From: an uncultured Sutterella sp.
Lineage (GTDB): Bacteria; Pseudomonadota; Gammaproteobacteria; Burkholderiales; Burkholderiaceae_F
Assembly (NCBI GenBank): GCA_900542805.1
Contig: UQOW01000005.1
Coordinates: 26,211 to 90,210 of the forward strand
DNA length: 64,000 bases
Direction: 5' to 3'
Below, one piece after another: positions 16,456-25,634 of the stretch; within the stretch, counting starts at the first letter, position 1; each line of letters starts with the position of its first letter. Below the pieces are notes generated by a model. It made no database searches and was not told the origin of the DNA. It saw only the letters and a program-made list of their open reading frames with translations. Position numbers and translations under genes: made by a program.

Positions 16456-18774
16456 ATGGCGCTGTCAAGCCGCTTTTTCCGCGTCACGGGGCTGGTGCAA
16501 GGCGTCGGTTTTCGACCCACCGTGTATCGGATCGCGATTGCCTTAAATTTAAAGGGCGAAGTGTTTAACGACGCCCAAGGGGTGGGCATTCACCTTGAAG
16601 GCGAGGCAGAAAGCCTTGATGCTTTTGAACCGGAGTTGCGACGCAACGCCCCTACCCTTTGCCGCATCGATTCGGTCTGTGTCAAAGACGTGCCTTTTGT
16701 CGGCTACAAGGACTTTGTCATCACACCGAGTCGGGCCGGAACCGTGACAACGGCGATTACGCCCGATGCCGCTACCTGTCAGGCGTGCCTCGCGGACATG
16801 TTCGATTCCAGCAATCGCCGCTACCGCTATGCCTTTACTAATTGCACCCATTGCGGACCACGGTACACGATTACGCGCCACCTGCCCTACGATCGACCGC
16901 AAACCTCCATGGCCCGCTTTGCCATGTGTGCTAAGTGCCGCACCGAATACACGGACCCCTTAGATCGCCGCTTTCATGCTCAGCCCAATGCGTGCCCCGT
17001 ATGCGGACCGCACCTTTCCCTTTTACGGGCCGATAAAACGCCGGTTGCGGGCGACCCGATTGACGAAACGGTCCGAGCCCTTCGGGACGGTGCGATTGTC
17101 GCCGTCAAGGGGCTCGGGGGATTTCACCTCGCGTGTGATGCCCGCAATGCCAAGGCTATCGCAACGCTCCGTCTTCGTAAGCACCGCGATGAGAAACCCT
17201 TTGCCGTCATGGTCGCCAATGTTGCAAGCGCCCGCCTTTTCGTTCAGGTCAATGACGCTGCTCAGGCGCTTCTGGAAGGCATCGAGCGTCCGATTGTTCT
17301 CTTGCCGAAAAAACCGGGACTCGATTTACCCGGCCTTGCCGATGCGCTTGACAGCATCGGCGTGATGCTCCCGTACACCCCGCTTCACTGGCTTCTTTTT
17401 CATAGTTTTGCCGGAAAGCCGGAAGGGACGCGTTGGACACAGGACCTTCCGCTTTCTGACATTTTGGTCATGACTTCGGCCAACCCGAGCGGCGAGCCGC
17501 TGGTTACGGGTAACAATGAAGCTTTTGATCGACTAAAGGGCATTGCCGACCTCTTTTTAATCCACAACCGAGACATCGTCGTCGGGTGCGACGATTCGGT
17601 CATCAAACCCATCGGCAAAAGTTTTGCCTTCATCCGACGCGCCAGAGGCTACACGCCGCGCGCCGTGAAGCTTTCCTGCGACATCCCGCCGACCCTTGCA
17701 ACCGGAGCCTTTTTAAAAAACACCGCCGCTGCAAGTCGCGGGAAGGAAGCGTTTTTAACGCAACACATCGGAGAGCTTTCCAACGTTGCGACGCAAGAGG
17801 CGTTGCGCAAAGCCGTCTCGCATCTTCTTTCCATTTTCCAAATCCGTCCGGACCTGTTGGCCTGCGATGCGCATCCGGACTTTTTCTCCAGTCGTCTGGC
17901 CAGGGAAATCGCCGACCGAGAAAACGTTCCTCTGATTCCCGTGTACCACCACGCCGCCCATGTCGGCGTCGCGATGGCAGAGAACGGGCGCACCGAGGCA
18001 ACGCTCGGGTTTGCCTTAGACGGTGTCGGACTCTGTCCGAAGAACGGTACGTGGGGCGGCGAGTTACTCCTTGCCGATGCGACCGGGTTTTCGCGCAAGG
18101 CCCACTTAAAGGAAATTCCCTTGGTCGGGGGCGACACGGCGGCCCGAGAGCCCTGGAGGACCGGAGCGGTCCTGCTGTGCGCTATCGGGCACGAAGATCG
18201 GATTTCGTTTCACTACGGACAATACCCCGCAAGTCGCTTGATTCCGGAAACCGTTCAAAAAGAGCACCTCGTGCGCCGCACCAGTGCGCTCGGGCGTTAC
18301 TTTGACGGCGTTGCAAGCCTACTCGGGCTGTGCGATATCCAGCATGAGGAAGCCACGGCGGCGATGCGTTTGGAAGCTTTAGCGGCAACGCGAAAAGGGC
18401 GCATTCTCGAAGGTTGGAGCATTGAGGACAGCGTCATTTCCATAGACGGCATCCTCGCCTCGATATTGAGTAACCCGGATAAAGCACAGGCGGCGGCAGA
18501 CTTTCATCGAACGCTTGCCAAGGCCCTATCCCAAGCGGCCCTTGACGCGGCTAAAGAAATCGGTTACGAAGGTCCCGTGGCGCTTACGGGGGGCTGTGCC
18601 GTCAACCGCCTTTTGGTCGCGTCCGTCTCGGAGGATTTAAAATCAGGCGGTTTTAAAGTCCTTATCCCGAAAGACGTTCCTGCCGGCGACGGGGGACTTG
18701 CGCTCGGCGAACTTTGGCTTGCCGCTCTAGCCTACAAGGCCGGAAAAACGCACTACGCATGGAGAGAAAACTAA
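16456..18774 (+). CDS. hypF: Carbamoyltransferase HypF (cyanide-ligand synthesis)
   Basis: Transfers the carbamoyl group of carbamoyl phosphate through an adenylate to the HypE C-terminal cysteine, the source of the CN ligands. The domains in order are an acylphosphatase domain (VQGVGFRPTVYR, residues 1-95), two zinc-finger-like CxxC pairs (CQACLADM, CTHCGPR and CAKCRTE, CPVCGPH, to about 195), a YrdC-like domain (AVKGLGGFHLACDA), and a Kae1-like domain with VYHHAAH and the late ALTGGCAVNRLL. The 772-residue length is standard. Confidence 0.97.
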   Translation: MALSSRFFRVTGLVQGVGFRPTVYRIAIALNLKGEVFNDAQGVGIHLEGEAESLDAFEPELRRNAPTLCRIDSVCVKDVPFVGYKDFVITPSRAGTVTTAITPDAATCQACLADMFDSSNRRYRYAFTNCTHCGPRYTITRHLPYDRPQTSMARFAMCAKCRTEYTDPLDRRFHAQPNACPVCGPHLSLLRADKTPVAGDPIDETVRALRDGAIVAVKGLGGFHLACDARNAKAIATLRLRKHRDEKPFAVMVANVASARLFVQVNDAAQALLEGIERPIVLLPKKPGLDLPGLADALDSIGVMLPYTPLHWLLFHSFAGKPEGTRWTQDLPLSDILVMTSANPSGEPLVTGNNEAFDRLKGIADLFLIHNRDIVVGCDDSVIKPIGKSFAFIRRARGYTPRAVKLSCDIPPTLATGAFLKNTAAASRGKEAFLTQHIGELSNVATQEALRKAVSHLLSIFQIRPDLLACDAHPDFFSSRLAREIADRENVPLIPVYHHAAHVGVAMAENGRTEATLGFALDGVGLCPKNGTWGGELLLADATGFSRKAHLKEIPLVGGDTAAREPWRTGAVLLCAIGHEDRISFHYGQYPASRLIPETVQKEHLVRRTSALGRYFDGVASLLGLCDIQHEEATAAMRLEALAATRKGRILEGWSIEDSVISIDGILASILSNPDKAQAAADFHRTLAKALSQAALDAAKEIGYEGPVALTGGCAVNRLLVASVSEDLKSGGFKVLIPKDVPAGDGGLALGELWLAALAYKAGKTHYAWREN

Positions 18775-18776
18775 CG

Positions 18777-19007
18777 ATGTGCCTTGCCGTTCCTGCAAAA
18801 ATTATCCGCCTTGAGGATTCCAATCAGGCGCTCTGTGACATGGGGGGCATCACGAAACCCATCGATGTTTCGCTCACGCCGGACGCTCACGAAGGCGACT
18901 GGGTCATCGTTCACGTCGGTTTTGCCCTAAATAAAATCGATGAAGCGCAAGCCAAACGCACGCTTGAACTGTTAAGTGAGGCCGGAAGTCGGGAGAAAAG
19001 CGCATGA
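18777..19007 (+). CDS. hypC: Hydrogenase maturation chaperone HypC
   Basis: Small chaperone that carries Fe(CN)2CO with HypD and hands it to the hydrogenase large subunit. The 76-residue protein begins MCLAVPAKI with the essential Cys2. The frame is open upstream, but the start at 18777 is fixed by Cys2 and lies two bases after the hypF stop. The end overlaps hypD by 4 bp (ATGA). It is shorter than the HupF paralogue at 8784-9128. Confidence 0.96.
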   Translation: MCLAVPAKIIRLEDSNQALCDMGGITKPIDVSLTPDAHEGDWVIVHVGFALNKIDEAQAKRTLELLSEAGSREKSA

Positions 19008-20119
19008 ATCTTGTGGCTGACTTTCGCGACCCGAAAAAGGCTGCAGGCTTAATCGATGCCATCGCCAAAGCCGCTCGCAGCGACAAAACGTATCGCTTTA
19101 TGGAATTTTGCGGCGGACACACCCACGTGCTCTCGCGCTGGGGCCTTACCGATTGCTTGCCGGAAAACGTGCGAATGATTCACGGACCGGGTTGCCCGGT
19201 GTGCGTGCTTCCGATTGCACGGATTGAACTTGCGATTGATTTGGCGCTCGAACACAAAGCGATTGTCTGCACCTACGGGGATACCCTGCGCGTTCCGGCA
19301 GCGGGCGGTCGAACGCTTTTTTCCTGCCGAGCCCTCGGGGGCGACGTGCGCATGGTGTATTCGCCGAGCGATGCCTTAAAAATCGCCCGAGAAAACCCGA
19401 ACCGTGAGGTGGTATTTTTTGCCATCGGATTTGAAACGACCACGCCGCCGACAGCCGTTGTTGCCAAAGCGGCCAAAGCCCAAGGAATTCGCAACTTTTC
19501 GCTTCTTGTCAGTCACGTCTTAACGCCCCCTGCGATGGAGCACATTCTCAAGACGGCACCGGCCAGGCCCGATGCGCCGCACCTAGACGGTCTTGTCGGA
19601 CCGGCTCACGTCTCGACGGTCATCGGAAGTGCGCCCTACGAAGTCTTTGCCAATCAATGGAAAATGCCCGTCGTCATTTGCGGATTCGAGCCCTTGGATA
19701 TGCTCTGCTCGATTCGTATGCTTATCGATCAAGTCAACAGCGGCCATCACGAAGTCGAAAACGAGTTTTCTCGCGCCGTCACAAAAGAAGGTAACCGTGT
19801 TGCCATCGCTTTAATGCGCGAAGTTTTCGAGGTGCGAGACTCCTTTGAGTGGCGCGGACTCGGGGCTATTGCGCATTCGGCATTAAAACTTAATGCTGCA
19901 TACGCGGATTTAGATGCCGAAAAACGCTTTCATTTAGTCGAAAAACCCGTTGCGGACAACAAAGCTTGTGCGTGCGGCGCCATTTTGCGCGGAGAAAAAG
20001 AGCCGCGCGATTGCCCGCTTTTCGGCAAAGTCTGCACACCGGCACGCCCGATCGGCGCCTGCATGGTCTCAAGCGAGGGCGCTTGCGCGGCGTACTGGCG
20101 CTACAGCCCGAAGCGCTAA
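19004..20119 (+). CDS. hypD: Hydrogenase formation protein HypD
   Basis: [4Fe-4S] scaffold on which the Fe(CN)2CO unit is assembled with HypC. Visible are FMEFCGGHTH near residue 32, HGPGCPVCVLP with the iron-binding cysteines, the GFETTTPPTA loop, and the C-terminal cluster cysteines in CACGAILRGEKEP, DCPLFG and VCTPARPIGACMVSSEGACAAYW. It is 371 residues long. The start overlaps hypC, and an AGGAG site for hypE follows the stop. Confidence 0.97.
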   Translation: MNLVADFRDPKKAAGLIDAIAKAARSDKTYRFMEFCGGHTHVLSRWGLTDCLPENVRMIHGPGCPVCVLPIARIELAIDLALEHKAIVCTYGDTLRVPAAGGRTLFSCRALGGDVRMVYSPSDALKIARENPNREVVFFAIGFETTTPPTAVVAKAAKAQGIRNFSLLVSHVLTPPAMEHILKTAPARPDAPHLDGLVGPAHVSTVIGSAPYEVFANQWKMPVVICGFEPLDMLCSIRMLIDQVNSGHHEVENEFSRAVTKEGNRVAIALMREVFEVRDSFEWRGLGAIAHSALKLNAAYADLDAEKRFHLVEKPVADNKACACGAILRGEKEPRDCPLFGKVCTPARPIGACMVSSEGACAAYWRYSPKR

Positions 20120-20129
20120 AAGGAGTTCT

Positions 20130-21176
20130 ATGACAATTCCCGCTCACTACGTTCGAAAACTTAATCTGAAAAACGACACGATTAACCTCACGCACGGTGC
20201 GGGAGGTTTGGCGACGGCGCAACTCATTGAAGAAGTCTTTGCCAAGCACCTCACGAACACCTGGCTTGACGAAGGACACGACGGGGCACTTCTGCCGCCG
20301 ATCACGCACCCGGTTGCCGTTTCCTGTGATGCGCATGTGGTCACTCCGCTCTTTTTCCCGGGCGGGGATATCGGGCGCCTGGCTGTGGCAGGAACCGTCA
20401 ACGATGTGGCTGTGTGCGGCGCCAAACCCCTTTACATTGCCGCAACCTTTATTTTGGAAGAAGGTCTCTCGCTTTCGGTGTTAGACCGCATTGTTCAATC
20501 GATGGCCGAAACGGCCCGTGAAGCCGGTGTTGCCGTCGTCACGGGCGACACGAAAGTTGTGGAGCAAGGCCACGGCGACGGGATTTATATTTCGACAACC
20601 GGTATCGGGGAAGCCCTGATCGATTACCCGATTACAGGTCGCATGGCAAAGCCCGGTGACGCCGTCCTCATTTCCGGCTCCATGGGAGACCACGGAACGA
20701 CCATTCTCGGGCAACGGGAAGCCCTTTCCTTTGCCGGTTCCGTTCAAAGTGACACCGCTCCCTTAAATGCCATGATCCAGGCGCTTCTCAAAAACGTTCG
20801 CCCCGTGCATGTTTTGCGCGATCCGACACGCGGGGGTTTAGCGGCCACATTAAACGAGATTGCCCATCAAAGCGAAGTGGGGATCGATCTCATTCAAGAA
20901 GCCATTCCCGTCAAACCCGAAGTCGATGCCGTCTGCGAGTTTTTAGGGCTCGATCCGCTCTTTGTGGCCAACGAAGGAAAACTCATTGTCATTGTTCCGG
21001 AAAGCGAAGCCGACCGGGCTCTTGCTGCTATGCGTGCCTCGCCGTATGGGAAAGACGCCGCCCGCATCGGGTGCGTGACGGCCGAAAATCCGGGTCTTGT
21101 TCAAATGACAACGCCCTACGGAGGAAAGCGCCTTATTGATTGGTTAAACGGCGAACAACTTCCGCGGATTTGCTGA
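20130..21176 (+). CDS. hypE: Hydrogenase maturation protein HypE (thiocarbamate dehydratase)
   Basis: PurM/AIR-synthase-fold enzyme that dehydrates its carbamoylated C-terminal Cys to thiocyanate, donating CN to iron. The signature C-terminus PRIC is present at the very end. The N-terminus has LTHGAGGLATAQLIEEVF, then DGALLP, AVTGDTKVVEQGHGDGIYI and the RDPTRGGLAATLNE block. ATG 20130 follows AAAAGGAGTTCT. It is the last gene of the rightward hydrogenase operon, after which the ancestral surA-rsmA order resumes. Confidence 0.97.
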   Translation: MTIPAHYVRKLNLKNDTINLTHGAGGLATAQLIEEVFAKHLTNTWLDEGHDGALLPPITHPVAVSCDAHVVTPLFFPGGDIGRLAVAGTVNDVAVCGAKPLYIAATFILEEGLSLSVLDRIVQSMAETAREAGVAVVTGDTKVVEQGHGDGIYISTTGIGEALIDYPITGRMAKPGDAVLISGSMGDHGTTILGQREALSFAGSVQSDTAPLNAMIQALLKNVRPVHVLRDPTRGGLAATLNEIAHQSEVGIDLIQEAIPVKPEVDAVCEFLGLDPLFVANEGKLIVIVPESEADRALAAMRASPYGKDAARIGCVTAENPGLVQMTTPYGGKRLIDWLNGEQLPRIC

Positions 21177-21277
21177 CGTAACACGGTGTTTCGGCCGACG
21201 CCTAAACTTAATTGCCTCGTGCATAATTGGACCCGCTTGAAAAAATTCAGTTTCTTTGCGATGGATTGCTTAAAAAA

Positions 21278-22627
21278 ATGATGCCTTCTTTCCGTCTTTT
21301 TTTCGTCAGTGCATGTTGCGCCCTGTGTGCGGCAACGTCTTTTGCCGCTTCGGGCGAGACCTCGTCGACTCCTTCGACCGCCTTTCAGGACATGCGTCCA
21401 TTGGACCGCATTGTGGCCGTTGTCAACCGTGACGTCATCACCGAATACGAATTACAAACGCGCGTGCATCAAGTGGCGCTCAACTTAAGGCGTCAGGATA
21501 TCGGGCTGCCCCCGATGCCCCAGTTGCGTCGTCAGGTGCTCGAACGATTGATTCTGGAAAAGGCCATTGAGCAGCGTGCGCAAGATACGGGCATTCGCGT
21601 TGACGAGCAGATGATCAGTGCCTCCATCGAGCAAATTGCGCAGAATAACCACATGACCGTGCAAGAGTTGCGCGACCGCTTAAGAACCGACGGAACCTCC
21701 TACAGCGTCTTTAGAGACCAGATTCGCCAAGAAATCCTCCTGCAGCGCATTCGTCAGCGGGAAGTCGATTCCAAGATTCTCATTCCGGAAAGCGAAATCA
21801 ATGCGTATTTAGCCGAAAAAGCCGGATTTGCCAGTGACGAGACGACCGAGTACCACCTCTATCACATCCTCGTGCCCGTTGCTGCCGATGACACCAAGGG
21901 ACGCGCAGCGCAAAAGACCGTCGATCAGATTTTGGAGCGAGCCTCGGCCGGTGAAGACTTTGCCAAACTGGCCACTGAATACTCCAAGGCAGACGATGCC
22001 TTAGAAGGGGGCGATCTCGGCTGGAAAGATTCCTCCCGCATGCCCTCGATTTTCTGGAAAGCCATTCAGGCCGACCCGAAAAAAGGTGCCCTTCAGGTCA
22101 CGCGTACTCCCGAGGCTTTTCACATCGTGCGTGTTGCCGATGTGCGTGACGGGGTGAAGGCAAAACTAGCCGGAGAACCCGTAACACAAAGCCACGTACG
22201 TCAGATTCTGATGTTCGTTTCCGATATGACGCCCGAAGCGGAAGTTGTCAGTCGTTTAAATGACATCCGCCACAAGATTTTGAACAAAGAAGGCGACTTT
22301 GCCACGTTCGCTCGTCTGAACTCTGTTGATAGTTCCGCCACGCGCGGCGGCGATATCGGGTGGATTCGTCCCGGCGACCTTCCCGGGGAATTTGAAGACG
22401 AAGTCAATCGCCTGAAGGTCGGAGAAGTCTCCGAGCCCTTTAAGACGCGCTACGGCTATCACATCATTGAAGTGATCGATCGGCGCGAACAGCAAGCCGA
22501 CGGGGAACGCTCACGCTTAGCGGCGCGCCAGGCTCTGCGTGAGAAGAAGTTAGCCGAAGCCTTTACCGACTGGCAGCGTGAAGTGCGCGATCAAGCCTAC
22601 GTAGAAATTCGAGAAGAGAACCTGTAA
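21278..22627 (+). CDS. surA: Periplasmic chaperone / peptidyl-prolyl isomerase SurA
   Basis: Escorts outer-membrane beta-barrel proteins, including LptD, through the periplasm. It has a signal peptide (SFRLFFVSACCALCAATSFAA), an N-terminal SurA chaperone domain containing IVAVVNRDVITEYEL, and two parvulin domains, the first around YHLYHILVPV to FHIVRVADV and the second from VRQILMF to YGYHIIEVIDRR. ATG 21278 is the most plausible start, because the signal peptide begins there; TTG at 21227 would add 17 residues. The gene ends overlapping rsmA by one base. Confidence 0.94.
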   Translation: MMPSFRLFFVSACCALCAATSFAASGETSSTPSTAFQDMRPLDRIVAVVNRDVITEYELQTRVHQVALNLRRQDIGLPPMPQLRRQVLERLILEKAIEQRAQDTGIRVDEQMISASIEQIAQNNHMTVQELRDRLRTDGTSYSVFRDQIRQEILLQRIRQREVDSKILIPESEINAYLAEKAGFASDETTEYHLYHILVPVAADDTKGRAAQKTVDQILERASAGEDFAKLATEYSKADDALEGGDLGWKDSSRMPSIFWKAIQADPKKGALQVTRTPEAFHIVRVADVRDGVKAKLAGEPVTQSHVRQILMFVSDMTPEAEVVSRLNDIRHKILNKEGDFATFARLNSVDSSATRGGDIGWIRPGDLPGEFEDEVNRLKVGEVSEPFKTRYGYHIIEVIDRREQQADGERSRLAARQALREKKLAEAFTDWQREVRDQAYVEIREENL

Positions 22628-23427
22628 TGGGCACCTCTCTAGACGGTCACAAGGCACGCAAGCGCTTCGGACAGAATTTTCTCGTCGATTCGTTTTGGAT
22701 TGACAAGTTAGCGCGTGCCGTGGGCGCCAAGCCGGGCGATGACATTGTAGAAATCGGCCCGGGAAAGGCGGCCCTGACGCGACATCTTTTAGATGGCGCC
22801 GGAAAAATCCGAGCCGTCGAAATCGACCGCGATTTGGCCGCCTGGCTACGAAGTGAATTTCCCGAGTCGCTCACGCTCATCGAGGCCGATGCCTTGACAA
22901 TCGATTGGAAAGATCTCGCAGAAAAGTCCGGTCACCTGAGAATTGTCGGCAATCTTCCGTACAACATTTCTTCGCCGCTTCTTTTTGCCCTGCTTCCGGC
23001 AGCCTCCTGCGTTCTCGATCAGCACTTTATGCTCCAGCGCGAAGTGGTCGACCGTATGGCCGCCGCTCCGGGCAGTAAAACCTACGGACGCCTGTCGGTG
23101 ATGCTCCAGTGGCGCTATCGCATCACCAAGCTTTTTGACGTTCCGGCCGGAGCGTTCCGCCCGGTTCCGGCGGTTGTCAGCGCTTTCGTGCGCATGAAAC
23201 CGAAAGATGAAAGCGAAATCGACCCGGTGGACTTTTCCGTCTTTTCCCGCGTTGTCACACACGCCTTCACGCAGCGGAGAAAAACCTTGAGAAACGCACT
23301 TTCTGCGATACTCACGGAAGACGCTATTTGCTCTTGCGGTATCGATCCGTCTTTACGGGCGGAAACAATTCCCGTCAAAGGCTTTGTCGCACTCGCACGG
23401 TGCGCAGCCGAGCAATCGCATTCCTGA
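22627..23427 (+). CDS. rsmA: 16S rRNA dimethyladenosine methyltransferase
   Basis: KsgA/RsmA dimethylates A1518 and A1519 of 16S rRNA late in small-subunit assembly. The sequence shows RKRFGQNFLVD at the N-terminus, the SAM loop VEIGPGKAALTRHLL, the acidic VEIDRD, and the catalytic NLPYNISSPLLF motif. It is 266 residues long. The start ATG overlaps the surA stop (TAATG). In related bacteria pdxA often lies between surA and rsmA; here it is absent. Confidence 0.97.
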   Translation: MGTSLDGHKARKRFGQNFLVDSFWIDKLARAVGAKPGDDIVEIGPGKAALTRHLLDGAGKIRAVEIDRDLAAWLRSEFPESLTLIEADALTIDWKDLAEKSGHLRIVGNLPYNISSPLLFALLPAASCVLDQHFMLQREVVDRMAAAPGSKTYGRLSVMLQWRYRITKLFDVPAGAFRPVPAVVSAFVRMKPKDESEIDPVDFSVFSRVVTHAFTQRRKTLRNALSAILTEDAICSCGIDPSLRAETIPVKGFVALARCAAEQSHS

Positions 23428-23451
23428 CACCTTTTTTCCTAGGAGGCTTTC

Positions 23452-24093
23452 ATGCAATTTAAAGACGTCCTCTTAAGTCGTCATTCCGTTCGCTATTTCG
23501 AGGCGACGCCGGTTGCCGAAGCGATTCTTCGCGACATCATCGATGAAGCGACGCGTGCGCCGAGTTGGGTTAATGCTCAGCAGTGGCATGTGTGGGCTAC
23601 AGAAGGAAAGACCTTAGAGAGCATCCGCACCGAGTTTTACGAGCGCGTTAACGCCGGTCTTGAAGGAAAAAGCGACATACCGCCTTCGCATCGCGATGCG
23701 TTTTCGCCAATCGGTCGCGAGAACATGCAACAGTTTTCCAAAGCACGGGAAGACGCCGGCCTTGCGAGCATTAAGTTAGAGTGCCAATCAAAGCTCTTTT
23801 ATGCGCCCGTGATGCTCTTTTTGACGCTACCTAAGACGTACACGCCCTATATGGTCTTTGATTTGGGAGCGTTCTCTCAAACGCTGATGCTCGCAGCGGC
23901 CGATCGGGGCATCGGGTCGCTTGTGGCTTGGAACCCCGTCAAATACCCGGACCTTATCCGCAAGTACATGCCGATTCCGCCCGAAGAGGCAATCGCGATT
24001 GCGATTGCCTTAGGCTATGAAAAAGCGCACCCTTTGAACGCGTTCCGCTCGACGCGTCAGGGCGTCGAGCAGATTTTGAACATCGTTCGTTAA
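23452..24093 (+). CDS. Nitroreductase-family flavoprotein
   Basis: FMN-dependent oxidoreductase of the nitroreductase superfamily, probably reducing quinones or nitro compounds with NAD(P)H; the natural substrate is unknown. The 213 residues include the N-terminal flavin-binding SRHSVRYFEATPV, RAPSWVNAQQWHVW, and the late GIGSLVAWNPVKYPDLIR and IAIALGYEK segments. ATG 23452 follows AGGAGGCTTTC. It stands 24 bases after rsmA and may be cotranscribed with it. It is convergent with the amidohydrolase gene. Confidence 0.88.
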   Translation: MQFKDVLLSRHSVRYFEATPVAEAILRDIIDEATRAPSWVNAQQWHVWATEGKTLESIRTEFYERVNAGLEGKSDIPPSHRDAFSPIGRENMQQFSKAREDAGLASIKLECQSKLFYAPVMLFLTLPKTYTPYMVFDLGAFSQTLMLAAADRGIGSLVAWNPVKYPDLIRKYMPIPPEEAIAIAIALGYEKAHPLNAFRSTRQGVEQILNIVR

Positions 24094-24099
24094 GAGCCT

Positions 24100-25515
24100 T
24101 TAGCCCTTCGGCAGAACAAAACGCGGACCGTAGGACTGAGACGGATCGGCCACAATCGCTTTCAAGCCGCGCGCGACAATCGACTCGGCGCCGCGCTCGG
24201 TGCAGATAATGCGCGCGCTCTTGCCTGTGATCTTCCCGTTAAGGAAAATCGCATCGCCTGCAACGAAGGCACCCACGGGGCTTTGCGTTGCATAGTCATA
24301 AACCGTCACGTCGGCATCGGCTCCGACAGACAAATGCCCCTTGGAGCCAAGGCGCAACATGCGGGCCGGATTCAAAGACGTTTTCACGACAAATTCCGGC
24401 AACGTCAGGATGCCGAGTTTGACAAGGGAAAGCCCCTGCGAAAGGATGACGTTGCGCGGGATGCATCCGCCGTCCGTGCTGATGGCATCGACGACGAAAC
24501 TACCGTCCGGGCGTTTGGCTTCCGACAGCCACACACGCGGTAGCGGAGGATTGACGTTAAAGCTACCGCCCACGTCCGTTTTCTTTTCTTCCCAGTAGCG
24601 AAGTGCTTTTTCGCCTGTCATCAAGTCGCTATAACCGCCTGCGTCATACACAGCCCACGCGTGCCCGGCGAGAAATGCCTTTTTAACACCTTCGACGTCG
24701 GCTGAAAAACCGAATCGCGTCAGGCATCCGGCCGTGACCTTGCTGATGATTTTGCCTTGAGCATCGCACGTCAGGCGAGTCCCGTTACGCGGTGAGACAT
24801 AGCTTTCGCAAAAGACATTCGGGTGCGCGAGCAGTTTATCGATGGCAATTTTCGTTTCTTCCAATTCGGGGCGAACGGCGCCGCGGCAATACGCATTGAT
24901 GTGCGCTAAGTGCAACGGAGCGCTTCCTGCCATATCCACCGCCTCGACCATGCCTTCGATATTCGAGCCGTGTTCGGTTGTTCCCGCGTGCCAAGCCACA
25001 TAGCAGCCGCGCTCCAAAGCCGTCTGAATGAGTTCGGAAGAAACGGTGGGGGTCAGAGGGTAGTGTCCGCCCAAAAGTTTGACGCCGAAGGCTCCGTCTT
25101 TCAGGCTTTTTTCAATTAAATCGACCATCTCGGCCTTAGTGGGCGAAGAAGTCTTAAACGTAAAGGGAGGTGAGGCAAACTGCAAAATTGCAACATTTAG
25201 CCCTGCCCCGTACTCGGGGATGTTATCGAGGATGTCGTCTAAGGGCCCTGCCATATCCAGACACGTTGTCACACCGCTTCGCGCCAGCATGCGATGCCCG
25301 TAAAAAGAGCCCCACATTGAACCCAAATGCACGTGACTATCGATAATGCCCGGTTGCAAGATCTTGCCGGAAAAATCGTATTCCGTCTCGGACTTACCGG
25401 TAATCTGCGGAGCCACTTCGGCAATTTTTCCGTCCTGAACGGCAACATCAAAGACGCCGTTTCGACCGTTTAAGGGATCGACAACATGCGCACCGCGGAA
25501 GATTATTTGGAACAT
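24100..25515 (-). CDS. Metal-dependent amidohydrolase (dihydroorotase/hydantoinase-like), substrate unknown
   Basis: TIM-barrel hydrolase with a probable binuclear metal site. Visible ligands are the HxH of GIIDSHVHLG (near residue 58), a candidate bridging Lys in GVKLLGGHYP, His in AWHAGTTEHG and HLAHINAYCRG, and the late Asp in STDGG. The C-terminal composite beta domain (LSVGADADVTVYDY) is typical. The 471-residue length fits cyclic-amidohydrolase and deacetylase relatives, but no substrate can be assigned. The start follows AGGAGCTGGTT. The neighbouring DMT-family exporter on the same strand may be functionally linked. Confidence 0.82.
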   Translation of the reverse strand: MFQIIFRGAHVVDPLNGRNGVFDVAVQDGKIAEVAPQITGKSETEYDFSGKILQPGIIDSHVHLGSMWGSFYGHRMLARSGVTTCLDMAGPLDDILDNIPEYGAGLNVAILQFASPPFTFKTSSPTKAEMVDLIEKSLKDGAFGVKLLGGHYPLTPTVSSELIQTALERGCYVAWHAGTTEHGSNIEGMVEAVDMAGSAPLHLAHINAYCRGAVRPELEETKIAIDKLLAHPNVFCESYVSPRNGTRLTCDAQGKIISKVTAGCLTRFGFSADVEGVKKAFLAGHAWAVYDAGGYSDLMTGEKALRYWEEKKTDVGGSFNVNPPLPRVWLSEAKRPDGSFVVDAISTDGGCIPRNVILSQGLSLVKLGILTLPEFVVKTSLNPARMLRLGSKGHLSVGADADVTVYDYATQSPVGAFVAGDAIFLNGKITGKSARIICTERGAESIVARGLKAIVADPSQSYGPRFVLPKG

Positions 25516-25634
25516 AACCAGCTCCTCTTAAAAAGGAAGAAAACGGGAAGAGGATGCCGACAAGGGCCACCCCCTGCTCAGGCCCCTATGCTAACACCGA
25601 CGAGAAATCTTCGCCCTTGAAAAGGGGGGGCTTT

